From Hyphomicrobiales bacterium (lineage in GTDB: Bacteria; Pseudomonadota; Alphaproteobacteria; Rhizobiales; HXMU1428-3), in assembly GCA_021775385.1 (NCBI GenBank), contig JAJFHW010000146.1, forward strand, positions 1 to 9,960: 9,960 nt of DNA. Direction: 5' to 3'. The notes under the pieces are model-generated. The model made no database searches. It was not told the DNA's origin and was given only the letters and a program-made list of their open reading frames with translations. Each line of letters begins with the position of its first letter. Position 1 is the stretch's first letter. Position numbers and translations under genes: made by a program. Positions 1 to 7,440 of this stretch are shown one piece after another.

Positions 1-75
1 TGAAAGGCTGGTCACTTTCAAGGTGACACTTTTAAAGTCAATCCATATAGCTGAAGAGGGAAAATTTCAAAAGCG
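1..75. other. Unassigned edge segment before the ppiB terminator
   Basis: No gene can be supported here. A short inverted repeat, GTCAC (11-15) and GTGAC (23-27) with a 7 nt loop, is visible but has no T-tract. From knowledge of related genomes, queA and tgt often follow the cyclophilin genes in this orientation; no start of either gene is seen before the window ends. A plus-strand frame is open from base 2 to about 178, but it runs through the terminator and antisense into ppiB, so it is not called. Confidence 0.4.
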
Positions 76-117
76 AAAAATAAAAAGAGACCAGAAAGAA
101 CAATCTTACCGGTCTCT
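76..117 (-). terminator. Intrinsic terminator of the gyrA-coaD-ppi-ppi block
   Basis: Read on the minus strand, a 7 bp perfect stem AGAGACC/GGTCTCT (arms 111-117 and 86-92) encloses an 18 nt loop. Inside the loop AAGA and TCTT can pair again around TTGT, lengthening the hairpin. The 3' arm runs directly into TTTTTATTTTT (complement of 76-86). It lies 27 bp after the ppiB stop, which fits the end of a transcription unit. Confidence 0.85.
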
Positions 118-143
118 ATTAATAGAATTAATAATCATCAATT

Positions 144-617
144 CTAAGCAGCGTCAGCAGCAACGCGCATGCTTGTAATTTGATCCGGATCGTTCACAGG
201 TTCACCGCGTTTAATATCATCAACATGTTCCATGCCAGAAATCACACGGCCCCAAGCTGTATATTGACCATCCAAAAAGCCTGCATCAGCAAAACAGATA
301 AAGAATTGGCTATCTGCTGAATTCGGAGCTTGTGCCCGTGCCATAGAACAAACGCCGCGCAAATGAGGTGTATCGTTAAATTCAGCGGCAAGGTTTTGCC
401 CAGAACCACCAGTGCCTGTACCAGTTGGATCACCCGTCTGGGCCATAAAGCCATCAATCACACGATGAAAAACAATGCCGTCATAAAACCCTTCACGAGC
501 AAGCTCTTTAATACGAGCACAGTGGTTCGGCGCTACATCCGGCAATAGCTCAATGATCACTTCGCCATGTGTAATATTTAAAATCAGTGTATTTTCCGGG
601 TCTTTAATCTCGGTCAT
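144..617 (-). CDS. ppiB: Cytoplasmic cyclophilin-type peptidyl-prolyl cis-trans isomerase
   Basis: Catalyses cis-trans isomerisation of X-Pro peptide bonds, helping protein folding in the cytoplasm. The 157-residue product is essentially one cyclophilin domain with no signal peptide. Seen in it: FHRVIDGFMAQTGDPTGTG at about 50-68, giving the catalytic Arg52, Phe57 and Gln60 (human CypA Arg55, Phe60, Gln63), and SQFFI at 103-107 with Phe106 (CypA Phe113). The position of CypA Trp121 is Phe114 and that of His126 is Tyr119. The start at 617 is chosen because AAGGA (624-628) lies 6 nt upstream; an in-frame start at 641 would add eight residues (MNCFKGRL) that look like untranslated leader. It is the second of two tandem cyclophilins, 69 bp after the ppiA-like gene. 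The symbol follows E. coli usage for the cytoplasmic paralogue. Confidence 0.93.
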   Translation of the reverse strand: MTEIKDPENTLILNITHGEVIIELLPDVAPNHCARIKELAREGFYDGIVFHRVIDGFMAQTGDPTGTGTGGSGQNLAAEFNDTPHLRGVCSMARAQAPNSADSQFFICFADAGFLDGQYTAWGRVISGMEHVDDIKRGEPVNDPDQITSMRVAADAA

Positions 618-686
618 TAGTCTTCCTTTAAAACAATTCATTCCGTATCAAACGGGATAAATCAACATTTATGATATTTTTTATGA

Positions 687-1328
687 TTATTCAATTCGAG
701 GTAACATTTTTTTCCGTGGTGCATTTTCAAAACCAGGAACAAAATTCCTTAAACTAATAGTAGGCGAGTCCTTACTGTCAGCAATGACTTCCATTTTAAC
801 AATTTTATCCGGGTTATCAACTGTGCCACTTTGACCGCGTCCGCGTTTAATCTTGTCAATAAATTCCATACCATGAACAACTTTGCCCCAAACAGTATAT
901 TGACCATTAAGGAAGTGTGCAGCTTGAAAAGTGATGAAAAACTGGCTGTTCGCCGAATGTGGGTTCTGTGTACGAGCAGCGCCAATAACACCGCGATTAT
1001 AGAGCACATCATTAAATTCAGCACGCAAATCAGGATAATCCGAACCACCAGTGCCTGTTCCTGTCGGGTCACCCGTTTGTGCCATAAATCCATGGAGAAC
1101 ACGATGGAAAACCAAACCATCATAAAATCCTTCGCGCACAAGCTTTCTAACACGTTCAACGTGTTTAGGAGCTTTTTTAGGATAAAGAACAATAACAGAA
1201 CGACCATATTTAGTGTCTAAATAGAGAAAATTCTCAAGATCAACACCTTTGTTCACTGTCCCCTCCGCAGAGACCTGAGAAACGCCAATTATCAATAACA
1301 GGGCAGAAATAATAAATGATCTAATCAT
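687..1328 (-). CDS. ppiA: Exported (periplasmic) cyclophilin-type peptidyl-prolyl isomerase
   Basis: Proline isomerase predicted to act in the periplasm. The 213-residue product begins with a Sec signal peptide: Arg3, a hydrophobic stretch (FIISALLLIIGV) and a cleavage site after V19-S20-A21. The cyclophilin domain spans about 33-185, with FHRVLHGFMAQTGDPTGTG giving Arg76, Phe81 and Gln84, then SQFFITF and the tryptophan of YTVWG. A tail of about 30 residues (ending PRKKMLPRIE) follows the domain. The domain aligns closely with the neighbouring ppiB product, so the pair looks like an old tandem duplication with separated compartments. ATG at 1328 is preferred: TTAGGTAA is placed with 7 nt spacing, whereas an in-frame TTG one codon upstream would be only 4 nt from it. 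The signal could alternatively remain as a membrane anchor. Confidence 0.92.
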   Translation of the reverse strand: MIRSFIISALLLIIGVSQVSAEGTVNKGVDLENFLYLDTKYGRSVIVLYPKKAPKHVERVRKLVREGFYDGLVFHRVLHGFMAQTGDPTGTGTGGSDYPDLRAEFNDVLYNRGVIGAARTQNPHSANSQFFITFQAAHFLNGQYTVWGKVVHGMEFIDKIKRGRGQSGTVDNPDKIVKMEVIADSKDSPTISLRNFVPGFENAPRKKMLPRIE

Positions 1329-1360
1329 CAAATTACCTAACTTTTTATACTCAAAATTTT

Positions 1361-1408
1361 GTTCAATCAGCTATGAGTTCAATCAGCTATGAGTTCAATC
1401 AATAGAAC
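1361..1408. repeat. 16 bp tandem repeat between coaD and ppiA
   Basis: Two perfect adjacent copies of GTTCAATCAGCTATGA (1361-1376, 1377-1392) are followed by a partial third copy that agrees for its first nine bases (from 1393). The repeat starts just downstream of the coaD stop, and related sequence (AGCTATCTGAAC, 1413-1424) lies across the last coaD codons. GAGTTC (1391-1396) and GAACTC (1405-1410) form a 6 bp inverted repeat, but with no T-tract it is not a clear terminator. The array looks like a slippage duplication. Confidence 0.9.
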
Positions 1409-1410
1409 TC

Positions 1411-1920
1411 TCAGCTATCTGAACTCCAGTTTTTTTTCTTTTCCAAAAACTCAGCAACGTGAGGCGGCACAAAACTAGTAATGTCACCACCAAACACCTC
1501 GATTTGCCTAACAAGCTTGGCAGCGATATGGCGAACCTCACCAGTACTTGGCAAAAGAAGTGTTTCTAATCCCTCAGTCATGGCTCTATTCATACCAGCC
1601 ATCTGCATTTCATAAACATAATCAGCAGAATCGCGTACCCCCCGAACAATAACCTTCGCTCCATAAGCGCTCGCTGCTTCAACCATAAGCCCCGAAAATT
1701 GAATAACTTTAATAGATTTACATGATGTCTTTCGCAAATCAACAGCCAAGGTCTCAATGAGTTCAACCCGCTCTTCACCTGTTAAATATGGGGTTTTACC
1801 ATGATGAACACCAACCCCAATAATCAACTCATCAATAAAATTAAGCGAACGCTCAATAATATCAAGATGACCATTCGTTATTGGGTCAAAGCTACCTGGA
1901 TAAAATCCTGTCAAACTCAT
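1411..1920 (-). CDS. coaD: Phosphopantetheine adenylyltransferase
   Basis: Transfers AMP from ATP to 4'-phosphopantetheine to make dephospho-CoA, the penultimate step of coenzyme A synthesis, in the cytoplasm. The 169-residue protein opens with GFYPGSFDPITNGHLDII, containing the nucleotidyltransferase motif T15-N-G-H18. Lys42 lies in HHGKTPY, where the E. coli enzyme also has a functional lysine. VIVRGVRDSADYVYEMQMAGMNR is the conserved middle block, and LPSTGEVRHIAAKLVRQI is the alphaproteobacterial form of the second nucleotide-binding motif. It is about 10 residues longer than E. coli CoaD because of a charged C-terminal tail (EKKKNWSSDS). ATG at 1920 has AAGGA (1930-1934) 9 nt upstream; this site overlaps the gyrA stop, and the gap to gyrA is 12 bp, suggesting co-transcription and probable translational coupling. 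Confidence 0.97.
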   Translation of the reverse strand: MSLTGFYPGSFDPITNGHLDIIERSLNFIDELIIGVGVHHGKTPYLTGEERVELIETLAVDLRKTSCKSIKVIQFSGLMVEAASAYGAKVIVRGVRDSADYVYEMQMAGMNRAMTEGLETLLLPSTGEVRHIAAKLVRQIEVFGGDITSFVPPHVAEFLEKKKNWSSDS

Positions 1921-1932
1921 AAACTTAGATCC

Positions 1933-4755
1933 TTAACTCTCAGAAGAGCTATCTTCAGCCCCCCCCTCAGGAGAGGCATCATTTGGAGAACCATCATCAG
2001 GAGAGGCATCGTCAGAAGAGCCATCCTCAGTGCCATCTTCTCCCTCACTCTCAACTTCAGAGATATGTTCAACAGAAACAACCTTCTCATCAGCAGCAGT
2101 TTTGAAAACGGTAACACCCTGAGTATTCCTACCAGCAACCCGAACACCATTTACAGGACACCGTATAAGTTGGCCACCATTGGTCACCAACATAATTTCA
2201 TCACCATCTTCAACTGGGAAAGAACCCGAAAGATCACCATTCCGGTCATTCACAATCATAGCAATAATACCCTTACCACCACGACCTGAAACCCTATATT
2301 CATAAGCTGAAGATCGCTTGCCAAAGCCGTTTTCACTTAATGTAAGAACAAACTGTTCTCCGGCACCTAGCTCAGCATAGCGCTCAACAGATAATTCAAC
2401 AGCAGCTGCTTCATCCTCTTCGATTTCTGGTACATCAACGTCACCACTTTCACCATTTGCAGCTCTGCGCATTTGTGCGGCACGTTTCAAGTAAGATCGT
2501 TTTTCGTCTGCAGTGGCATCAATATGATGCAAGATAGCCATCGAAATGAGTTTGTCATCAGTCGCTAAACGAATACCACGAACACCAGTTGAGTTTCGTC
2601 CAGCAAACACCCGAACATCAGTCACAGGGAAGCGAATAGCCTGCCCCTTCTCACTAGTGAGTAATACGTCATGCTTTTCAGTACAAATATCAACCCCAAG
2701 GATCTTATCGCCTTCATCAAGCTTCATGGCGATTTTACCATTTTGCCTAATCTCAACAAAATCAGAAAGAAGGTTTCGGCGTACACCGCCAGAGCTGGTC
2801 GCAAACATCACATGCAATTGCTCCCAGGTACTTTCATCCTCTGGCAATGGCATAATCGTTGTAATGGTTTCATCTTGATCTAGTGGCAGCAAATTAATCA
2901 AAGCTTTACCGCGTGCTTGTGGCGCTGAAAGTGGTAACTTCCAGACTTTCATTTTATAAGCCATACCGCGTGACGAGAAGAAGAGGATCGGCGTATGCGT
3001 GTTAGCCACAAAGATTTTAGTCACAAAATCTTCATCACGTGTCGACATACCAGAACGCCCCTTACCACCCCGGCGCTGAGCACGATAAGTCGATAATGGC
3101 ACGCGTTTAATGTAACCTTTGTGAGATACAGTCACGACCATATCTTCTTTAGCAATCAGGTCTTCATCATCAACATCGCCAACATAATCTAAGATTTCAG
3201 TTCGGCGGTCATTGCCAAATTCATCACTAATTTCAGTGAGTTCACCTTTAACAATTTCAATAATCCGAACACGAGAACCAAGAATATCAAGATAGTCTTT
3301 AATGATCGCACCAAGCTTATGCAATTCGTCTGAGAGTTCATCCCTGCCAAGAGCAGTCAACCGTTGCAAACGCAGCTCAAGAATAGCTCTAGCTTGAGCT
3401 TCAGAGAGTTTATACGTCCCTTCAGAAGAAACGACATGACGCGGGTCAGCAATCAATTCAACAAGCGGCGCGATGTCTTTCGCCGGCCAATCCCGTTCCA
3501 TCAATTGCTCACGAGCAGTCGCTGGATTAGGTGCGGTACGAATAAGAGCAATCACTTCATCAATATTAGCAACAGCAATCGCCAAACCAACCAAAACATG
3601 CGCCCGGTCTCGGGTTTTATTGAGTAAGAACTTCGTACGTTTATAAACAACTTCCTGGCGGAAATCCGTAAACGCTTTAATAAAATCAAGAAGGTTTAAA
3701 AGCTCAGGTTTGCCACCATTAAGCGCCACCAAGTTACAGCCAAAACTGTTCTGAAGGGGTGAAAAACGATAAAGCTGGTTAAGGACCACGTCAGCAACAG
3801 CATCACGCTTAAGCTCGACCACAACGCGCATGCCTTGCCTGTCAGATTCATCCCGAATATCAGAAATGCCTTCAACCCGTTTTTCACGAACAAGCTCAGC
3901 AATTTTTTCAACCATCGAGGCCTTATTGACCTGATAAGGTATCTCAGTGATAACAAGGGCAAACCGGTCTTTGCGAATTTCCTCAGTCGAAACCTTGCCC
4001 CGTATCACAACAGAGCCCTTACCATTTTGGTAAGCAGAACGAATACCCGCACGACCTAAAATCATACCACCAGTTGGAAAATCAGGCCCTGGAATAATTT
4101 CATTTAAGCGTTCAACATCAATTTCCGGATCATCCAGATGCGCCATACACCCATTAATCACTTCACGTAAATTATGAGGAGGAATGTTCGTTGCCATACC
4201 AACGGCAATACCGCCAGCACCATTCACCAGTAGGTTTGGAAATTTCGCGGGAAGAACCTGCGGTTCACTCTCAGACGCATCATAGTTGTCTTGAAACTCG
4301 ACAGTTTCTTTATCAATGTCATCAAGAAGGTTTTGAGCAACTTTCTGTAAACGACATTCTGTATAACGCATCGCCGCTGCCCGGTCACCGTCAACAGAAC
4401 CAAAGTTACCCTGGCCATCAATTAACGGAAGTCGCAGAGAAAAATCCTGCGCCATACGAACAAGAGCATCATAAATCGCACTATCACCATGTGGGTGATA
4501 TTTACCCATCACTTCACCGACAACACGTGCTGATTTGCGATATGGTTTATTAAATTCAAAACCATTTTCATGCATCGAATATAAAATTCGGCGGTGAACA
4601 GGCTTCAGACCATCACGAACATCAGGAAGTGCTCGCGAAACGATCACACTCATCGCATAGTCAAGATACGACCGACGCATCTCTTCCGTGATTAGAATGG
4701 GGCGAATATCTGGTGACGATCCATCTGGGCCGTCTTGTTTCTCATTATCGCTCAA
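1933..4755 (-). CDS. gyrA: DNA gyrase subunit A
   Basis: Breakage-reunion subunit of the A2B2 DNA gyrase, which introduces negative supercoils using ATP hydrolysed by GyrB. The 940-residue protein is complete. The N-terminal winged-helix/tower part holds the quinolone region [19 protein letters not shown], with Ser92 and Asp96 matching E. coli Ser83 and Asp87 (sensitive-type residues), and the active-site tyrosine Tyr131 in AAMRYTE. The GyrA box QRRGGKG lies near residue 560 and starts the C-terminal beta-pinwheel that wraps DNA. An insertion at roughly 742-800 ([22 protein letters not shown], then an EEDEAAA stretch) resembles the one I recall from alphaproteobacterial GyrA. The last 42 residues are an acidic, Ser/Gly-rich tail with a pentapeptide repeat. 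The start is TTG: AGGA sits 7 nt upstream, the nearest upstream ATG in this region runs at once into a stop, and the next internal Met (26) would remove conserved sequence. Confidence 0.98.
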   Translation of the reverse strand: MSDNEKQDGPDGSSPDIRPILITEEMRRSYLDYAMSVIVSRALPDVRDGLKPVHRRILYSMHENGFEFNKPYRKSARVVGEVMGKYHPHGDSAIYDALVRMAQDFSLRLPLIDGQGNFGSVDGDRAAAMRYTECRLQKVAQNLLDDIDKETVEFQDNYDASESEPQVLPAKFPNLLVNGAGGIAVGMATNIPPHNLREVINGCMAHLDDPEIDVERLNEIIPGPDFPTGGMILGRAGIRSAYQNGKGSVVIRGKVSTEEIRKDRFALVITEIPYQVNKASMVEKIAELVREKRVEGISDIRDESDRQGMRVVVELKRDAVADVVLNQLYRFSPLQNSFGCNLVALNGGKPELLNLLDFIKAFTDFRQEVVYKRTKFLLNKTRDRAHVLVGLAIAVANIDEVIALIRTAPNPATAREQLMERDWPAKDIAPLVELIADPRHVVSSEGTYKLSEAQARAILELRLQRLTALGRDELSDELHKLGAIIKDYLDILGSRVRIIEIVKGELTEISDEFGNDRRTEILDYVGDVDDEDLIAKEDMVVTVSHKGYIKRVPLSTYRAQRRGGKGRSGMSTRDEDFVTKIFVANTHTPILFFSSRGMAYKMKVWKLPLSAPQARGKALINLLPLDQDETITTIMPLPEDESTWEQLHVMFATSSGGVRRNLLSDFVEIRQNGKIAMKLDEGDKILGVDICTEKHDVLLTSEKGQAIRFPVTDVRVFAGRNSTGVRGIRLATDDKLISMAILHHIDATADEKRSYLKRAAQMRRAANGESGDVDVPEIEEDEAAAVELSVERYAELGAGEQFVLTLSENGFGKRSSAYEYRVSGRGGKGIIAMIVNDRNGDLSGSFPVEDGDEIMLVTNGGQLIRCPVNGVRVAGRNTQGVTVFKTAADEKVVSVEHISEVESEGEDGTEDGSSDDASPDDGSPNDASPEGGAEDSSSES
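1967..2026 (-). repeat. 15 bp tandem repeat coding the GyrA acidic tail
   Basis: Four imperfect 15 bp units (1967-1981, 1982-1996, 1997-2011, 2012-2026) follow one another, written on the plus strand as variants of TCAGGAGAGGCATCA. In the gyrA frame they encode pentads of the form (A/G)-S-P-(D/N)-D. A fifth, degraded unit may follow to about 2041. The pattern agrees at both DNA and protein level. Confidence 0.85.
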
Positions 4756-5123
4756 TTGATGGTCCTATTTCATATGTTTAGTAACGTTGTATATTTATAA
4801 AGCCCTGTTTAAGTGAAGCCTTTTAAAAGAAATCAAAACAGGCAAAGAAACTTGCTACACAAAACTTAAAAGTGCCAAAATTCATAGCCTTTTGCCCCTG
4901 TATATACAAAGGACAAAATTGAACTATATCTCCTGCATTTAAAGCAAATTCCAACTTTTTAGGTATAGCCCATCCCTCTAAGCCATACCAGTTTTAAAAG
5001 GCTATTTTCCATCATTCTTTGGGGATATTTCCAATAATTTCACACCCTTGACGCCTAGATGCTTTACTTCCACACATGAAAGCATGCTAATAAGAGAAAT
5101 TTCGATAAATTGAGGGTATAAAA
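4756..5123. other. Divergent intergenic region between gyrA and the CDF transporter
   Basis: This 368 bp stretch must hold promoters for both directions, but I find no clear -35/-10 pair. CTTGAC at 5047-5052 is a good alphaproteobacterial -35 for the plus strand, yet lacks a recognisable -10 at 16-18 bp. Inverted repeats are present: CCTGTTT (4804-4810) with AAACAGG (4836-4842), and AGCCTTTTAAAA (4817-4828) matching TTTTAAAAGGCT (4992-5003) in inverted orientation. No convincing small ORF or RNA gene is seen. GAGGG (5112-5116) is the ribosome binding site of the downstream gene. Confidence 0.6.
4763..4766 (-). promoter_or_regulatory. Ribosome binding site fixing the gyrA TTG start
   Basis: The minus strand reads AGGA, then CCATCAA, then TTG AGC GAT AAT. 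The 7 nt spacing is ideal, and no ATG or GTG in frame is available nearby, so this site decides the non-ATG start of gyrA. Confidence 0.7.
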
Positions 5124-6071
5124 ATGGCTGGACATGGCTCAAAAAAGGTAATTTACGCGGCACTTGCGGGAAATGGCCTAATCGCTATAACAAAATTTAT
5201 TGGTGCCTCAATCACAGGTTCCTCAGCCATGTTGTCTGAAGCCATTCACTCCGTGGTAGATACAGGTAATCAAGGCCTTTTATTATACGGCATCAAGAAA
5301 TCTCAAAAACCTAAAGATGAACGCCATCCATTCGGATATGGCATGGAAATCTACTTTTGGGCCTTTGTTGTCGCGATTGTCATCTTTGCTGTGGGCTCAG
5401 GCGTTTCCATATATGAAGGCATTCACAAACTTAGCCACCCTGAAGACATTACATCCCCTTATATTAACTACATCATATTATCACTTGCCATGATTTTTGA
5501 GGGTGTCGCTTGGTACATCGCCTATAAAGAATTCAACAAGCTCAGAGGCAAAGCCAGCTTCATAGACGCTGTACGTCACTCAAAAGACCCAACAATTTTC
5601 ACCGTCTTATTTGAAGATTCAGCCGCAATGCTTGGTCTAATCGTTGCATTCGTGGGCATTTTAGCAAGCTCTAGCTTCGGTGTGGAATGGGCTGATGGCG
5701 CCGCGTCTGTATTGATTGGCGTTATCCTCGCCGGCACAGCAATTCTTCTAGCCTATGAAACCAAAGGGCTTTTAATCGGCGAAGCAGCAAGCCCGGCGAT
5801 TACCGCAGATATCAAAACAATCATAGATAAAAGACAGTCTATCCTTCATGTAAACGAACTTAGGTCTATGCATATGGGGCCAAATGACATCATCCTTGCC
5901 ATCTCTATCGACTTCAAAGATGATATGACCGCTGTCGAAGTAGAAAGTCAGATTTCTCAACTAGAAAAAGAAATCAAATCAAAATACCCTGAAATGAAAC
6001 ACCTCTTCATTGAAGTCCAAAAAAAGGACGACCATGATGCTGATGAAAACACCAATCATGTAACAACCTGA
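5124..6071 (+). CDS. Cation diffusion facilitator transporter, ZnT9-like type
   Basis: Inner-membrane efflux-type carrier of the CDF family, which usually exchanges Zn2+ or another divalent metal for protons; the substrate here is unknown. The 315-residue protein has about six hydrophobic segments in the first 215 residues and a soluble C-terminal domain (about 216-300), followed by a D/H-rich tail (DDHDADENTNH). The first metal motif SEAIHSVVDTGNQ supplies His42 and Asp46, and RHPFGYG at 67-73 is the usual loop signature. In the fifth membrane segment the canonical H-x3-D is replaced by FEDSAAMLG: Glu164 and Asp165 are present, but the second canonical position is Ala168. That pattern resembles the SLC30A9/ZnT9 branch. 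ATG at 5124 follows GAGGG with 7 nt spacing. It is transcribed divergently from gyrA, with no metal-sensor gene beside it. Confidence 0.9.
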   Translation: MAGHGSKKVIYAALAGNGLIAITKFIGASITGSSAMLSEAIHSVVDTGNQGLLLYGIKKSQKPKDERHPFGYGMEIYFWAFVVAIVIFAVGSGVSIYEGIHKLSHPEDITSPYINYIILSLAMIFEGVAWYIAYKEFNKLRGKASFIDAVRHSKDPTIFTVLFEDSAAMLGLIVAFVGILASSSFGVEWADGAASVLIGVILAGTAILLAYETKGLLIGEAASPAITADIKTIIDKRQSILHVNELRSMHMGPNDIILAISIDFKDDMTAVEVESQISQLEKEIKSKYPEMKHLFIEVQKKDDHDADENTNHVTT

Positions 6072-6141
6072 TAATTATATACTCTTTTTACTGATGAAGT
6101 TTTTTGATTAGAGACTTGTAAAAATAAAGTTTAAACATAGG

Positions 6142-6147
6142 TAGAAT
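6142..6147 (+). promoter_or_regulatory. Possible -10 element upstream of the aldo/keto reductase
   Basis: TAGAAT differs from TATAAT at one base. The best upstream partner is TTGTAA at 6116-6121 with a 20 bp spacer, which is too long, so this is a weak candidate only. The 137 bp gap between the CDF gene and the reductase shows no clear terminator. Confidence 0.25.
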
Positions 6148-6208
6148 ACGTTATCCATGTCACGCACATCAGCTGTATCAAATCAGATCCATAAGAAAGA
6201 GCTTCCCA

Positions 6209-7267
6209 ATGGAATATACCACCCTCGGTAAAACCAACATTAAAATAAGCCGCATCTGTCTTGGAACCATGACATGGGGCACTCAAAACACTGAAAGCGA
6301 AGGTCATGCGCAAATGGATTTCGCATTAGATCAGGGTGTCAATTTCTGGGATACAGCTGAGATGTACGCTGTCCCCCCAACAGCCGAAAGCTACGGTTCT
6401 ACAGAAACCATCATCGGCACTTGGATCAAAGCTAACACTAGCCGTCGTGAGAAAATCGTGCTCGCAACCAAAATATCACCAGAGATGCCATATATCCGGG
6501 GCGGCGGTCAGGACATTGATAAAAAAAACATTCTCCAAGCTGTTGAAGACAGCTTATCTCGTCTTCAAACAGATTATATAGATCTATATCAGCTCCATTG
6601 GCCATCAAACCGCCCAACCTATCATTTTGATAATGCCTGGACCTTTACTCCAAAGGACACAGATAAAGAAGCCATTCTTGCAAACCAACTCGAAATACTT
6701 GAAACCCTGGATCAATTGGTCAAAGACGGAAAACTACGCTCTTATGGTCTATCCGACGATAGTGCATGGGGTATCACACAATACGCAGTGCTTGCAGAAA
6801 AGCACAAACTTAAACCGATGGTCTCCATTCAAAATGAATACAGCCTCCTTCGTCGCCGCGATGAAACAGATGTCGCCGAAGCATGTATGCTCGAAAATGT
6901 CAGCTACTTACCCTGGTCACCGCTTGCAATGGGTGTCTTGTCAGGAAAATATCTGAACAACCAAAAACCAGGCGGAACCCGTTTTTATCATTCAGAAGGC
7001 TCAGCTATGCGCTATGGCTACCGCCTGACTGAAGCCGCTGAAAAAGCAACACAAAGCTATGTCGCCATTGCCAAAAAACACAACCTAGACCCCTCACAAA
7101 TGGCGATTAGCTTCACATTAGCCCAACCCTTTGTTGCCTCCACCATCATCGGCGCAACATCGGTTGATCAGTTAAAAATAGATATTGGCGCTATCGATGT
7201 AAAATTATCAGATGAAGTTTTAAAAGAAATAGAAACAGTCTACCGCCAATACCCCATCCCGTTTTAA
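6209..7267 (+). CDS. tas: Tas-like NADP(H)-dependent aldo/keto reductase
   Basis: Soluble (beta/alpha)8-barrel oxidoreductase that reduces carbonyl groups with NAD(P)H; the natural substrate is not known for Tas. The 352-residue protein follows E. coli Tas over its whole length. Shared stretches include LGTMTWG, AEMYAVPP, RLQTDYIDLYQLHWP, IQNEYSLLRR, GKYLN and QPFVASTIIGAT. The full catalytic tetrad is visible: Asp48, Tyr53 (AEMY), Lys88 (ATK) and His130 (QLHW). The C-terminal IIGAT-SVDQL region is the cofactor-binding end of the barrel. ATG at 6209 is preceded by a modest purine-rich site (AAGAAAGAG, 6193-6201, 7 nt spacing). It lies alone between spacers of 137 and 231 bp, so it is probably a single-gene unit. 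Tas in E. coli is known from complementation of a tyrosine auxotroph, which does not settle its role here. Confidence 0.93.
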   Translation: MEYTTLGKTNIKISRICLGTMTWGTQNTESEGHAQMDFALDQGVNFWDTAEMYAVPPTAESYGSTETIIGTWIKANTSRREKIVLATKISPEMPYIRGGGQDIDKKNILQAVEDSLSRLQTDYIDLYQLHWPSNRPTYHFDNAWTFTPKDTDKEAILANQLEILETLDQLVKDGKLRSYGLSDDSAWGITQYAVLAEKHKLKPMVSIQNEYSLLRRRDETDVAEACMLENVSYLPWSPLAMGVLSGKYLNNQKPGGTRFYHSEGSAMRYGYRLTEAAEKATQSYVAIAKKHNLDPSQMAISFTLAQPFVASTIIGATSVDQLKIDIGAIDVKLSDEVLKEIETVYRQYPIPF

Positions 7268-7372
7268 GGTTGTCGAGGTTATTTTTCTGCGCTTCAAATG
7301 CCCTTTAGGCATCCACTAGAGCAACCGAAGGAAAACTAAACACTCTAGAACCTTGAGTTAAATATACGAAGA

Positions 7373-7436
7373 AGGTGTGACGCCACTTCGGCGTCAGAAC
7401 ATGACGCCAGGGGCGTCCGGCGCAAGCGCCGCACCT
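7373..7436. repeat. GC-rich compound palindrome, cloverleaf-like
   Basis: Three hairpins sit shoulder to shoulder: TGACGCC/GGCGTCA (7378-7384, 7390-7396), GACGCC/GGCGTC (7403-7408, 7412-7417) and CGGCGC/GCGCCG (7418-7423, 7426-7431). AGGTG (7373-7377) can pair with CACCT (7432-7436) to close all three into a multibranch junction whose only unpaired linker is GAACA. The second arm can also pair with the third (GGCGTCA/TGACGCC, 5 nt loop), so alternative folds exclude one another. No T-tract follows, so it is not a simple terminator. It may be a dispersed palindromic (REP/BIME-like) element or a structured leader RNA; the sequence alone does not decide. Confidence 0.75.
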
Positions 7437-7440
7437 CGGA

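Noticed and set aside
2..178. Open plus-strand frame at the left edge, possibly the end of a gene
   Set aside because: It crosses the minus-strand terminator and enters ppiB antisense, and its translation (rich in K, Q, I) shows no recognisable family.
1917..2150. 77-residue minus-strand ORF overlapping the gyrA 3' end
   Set aside because: It is the shifted frame of the gyrA tail and repeat, rich in Leu and Met from the repeat codons. It is useful only for seeing what slippage at G8 would produce.
4440..4500. Quinolone-resistance substitution in gyrA
   Set aside because: Ser92 and Asp96 (E. coli 83 and 87) are the sensitive-type residues, so no known resistance change is seen at these sites.
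5047..5076. CTTGAC as a promoter for the CDF gene
   Set aside because: The -35 is good, but nothing resembling a -10 lies 16-18 bp downstream, so I do not call a promoter.
7298..7312. ATGCC/GGCAT hairpin after the aldo/keto reductase as its terminator
   Set aside because: A 5 bp stem with no T-tract after it; it may be chance.
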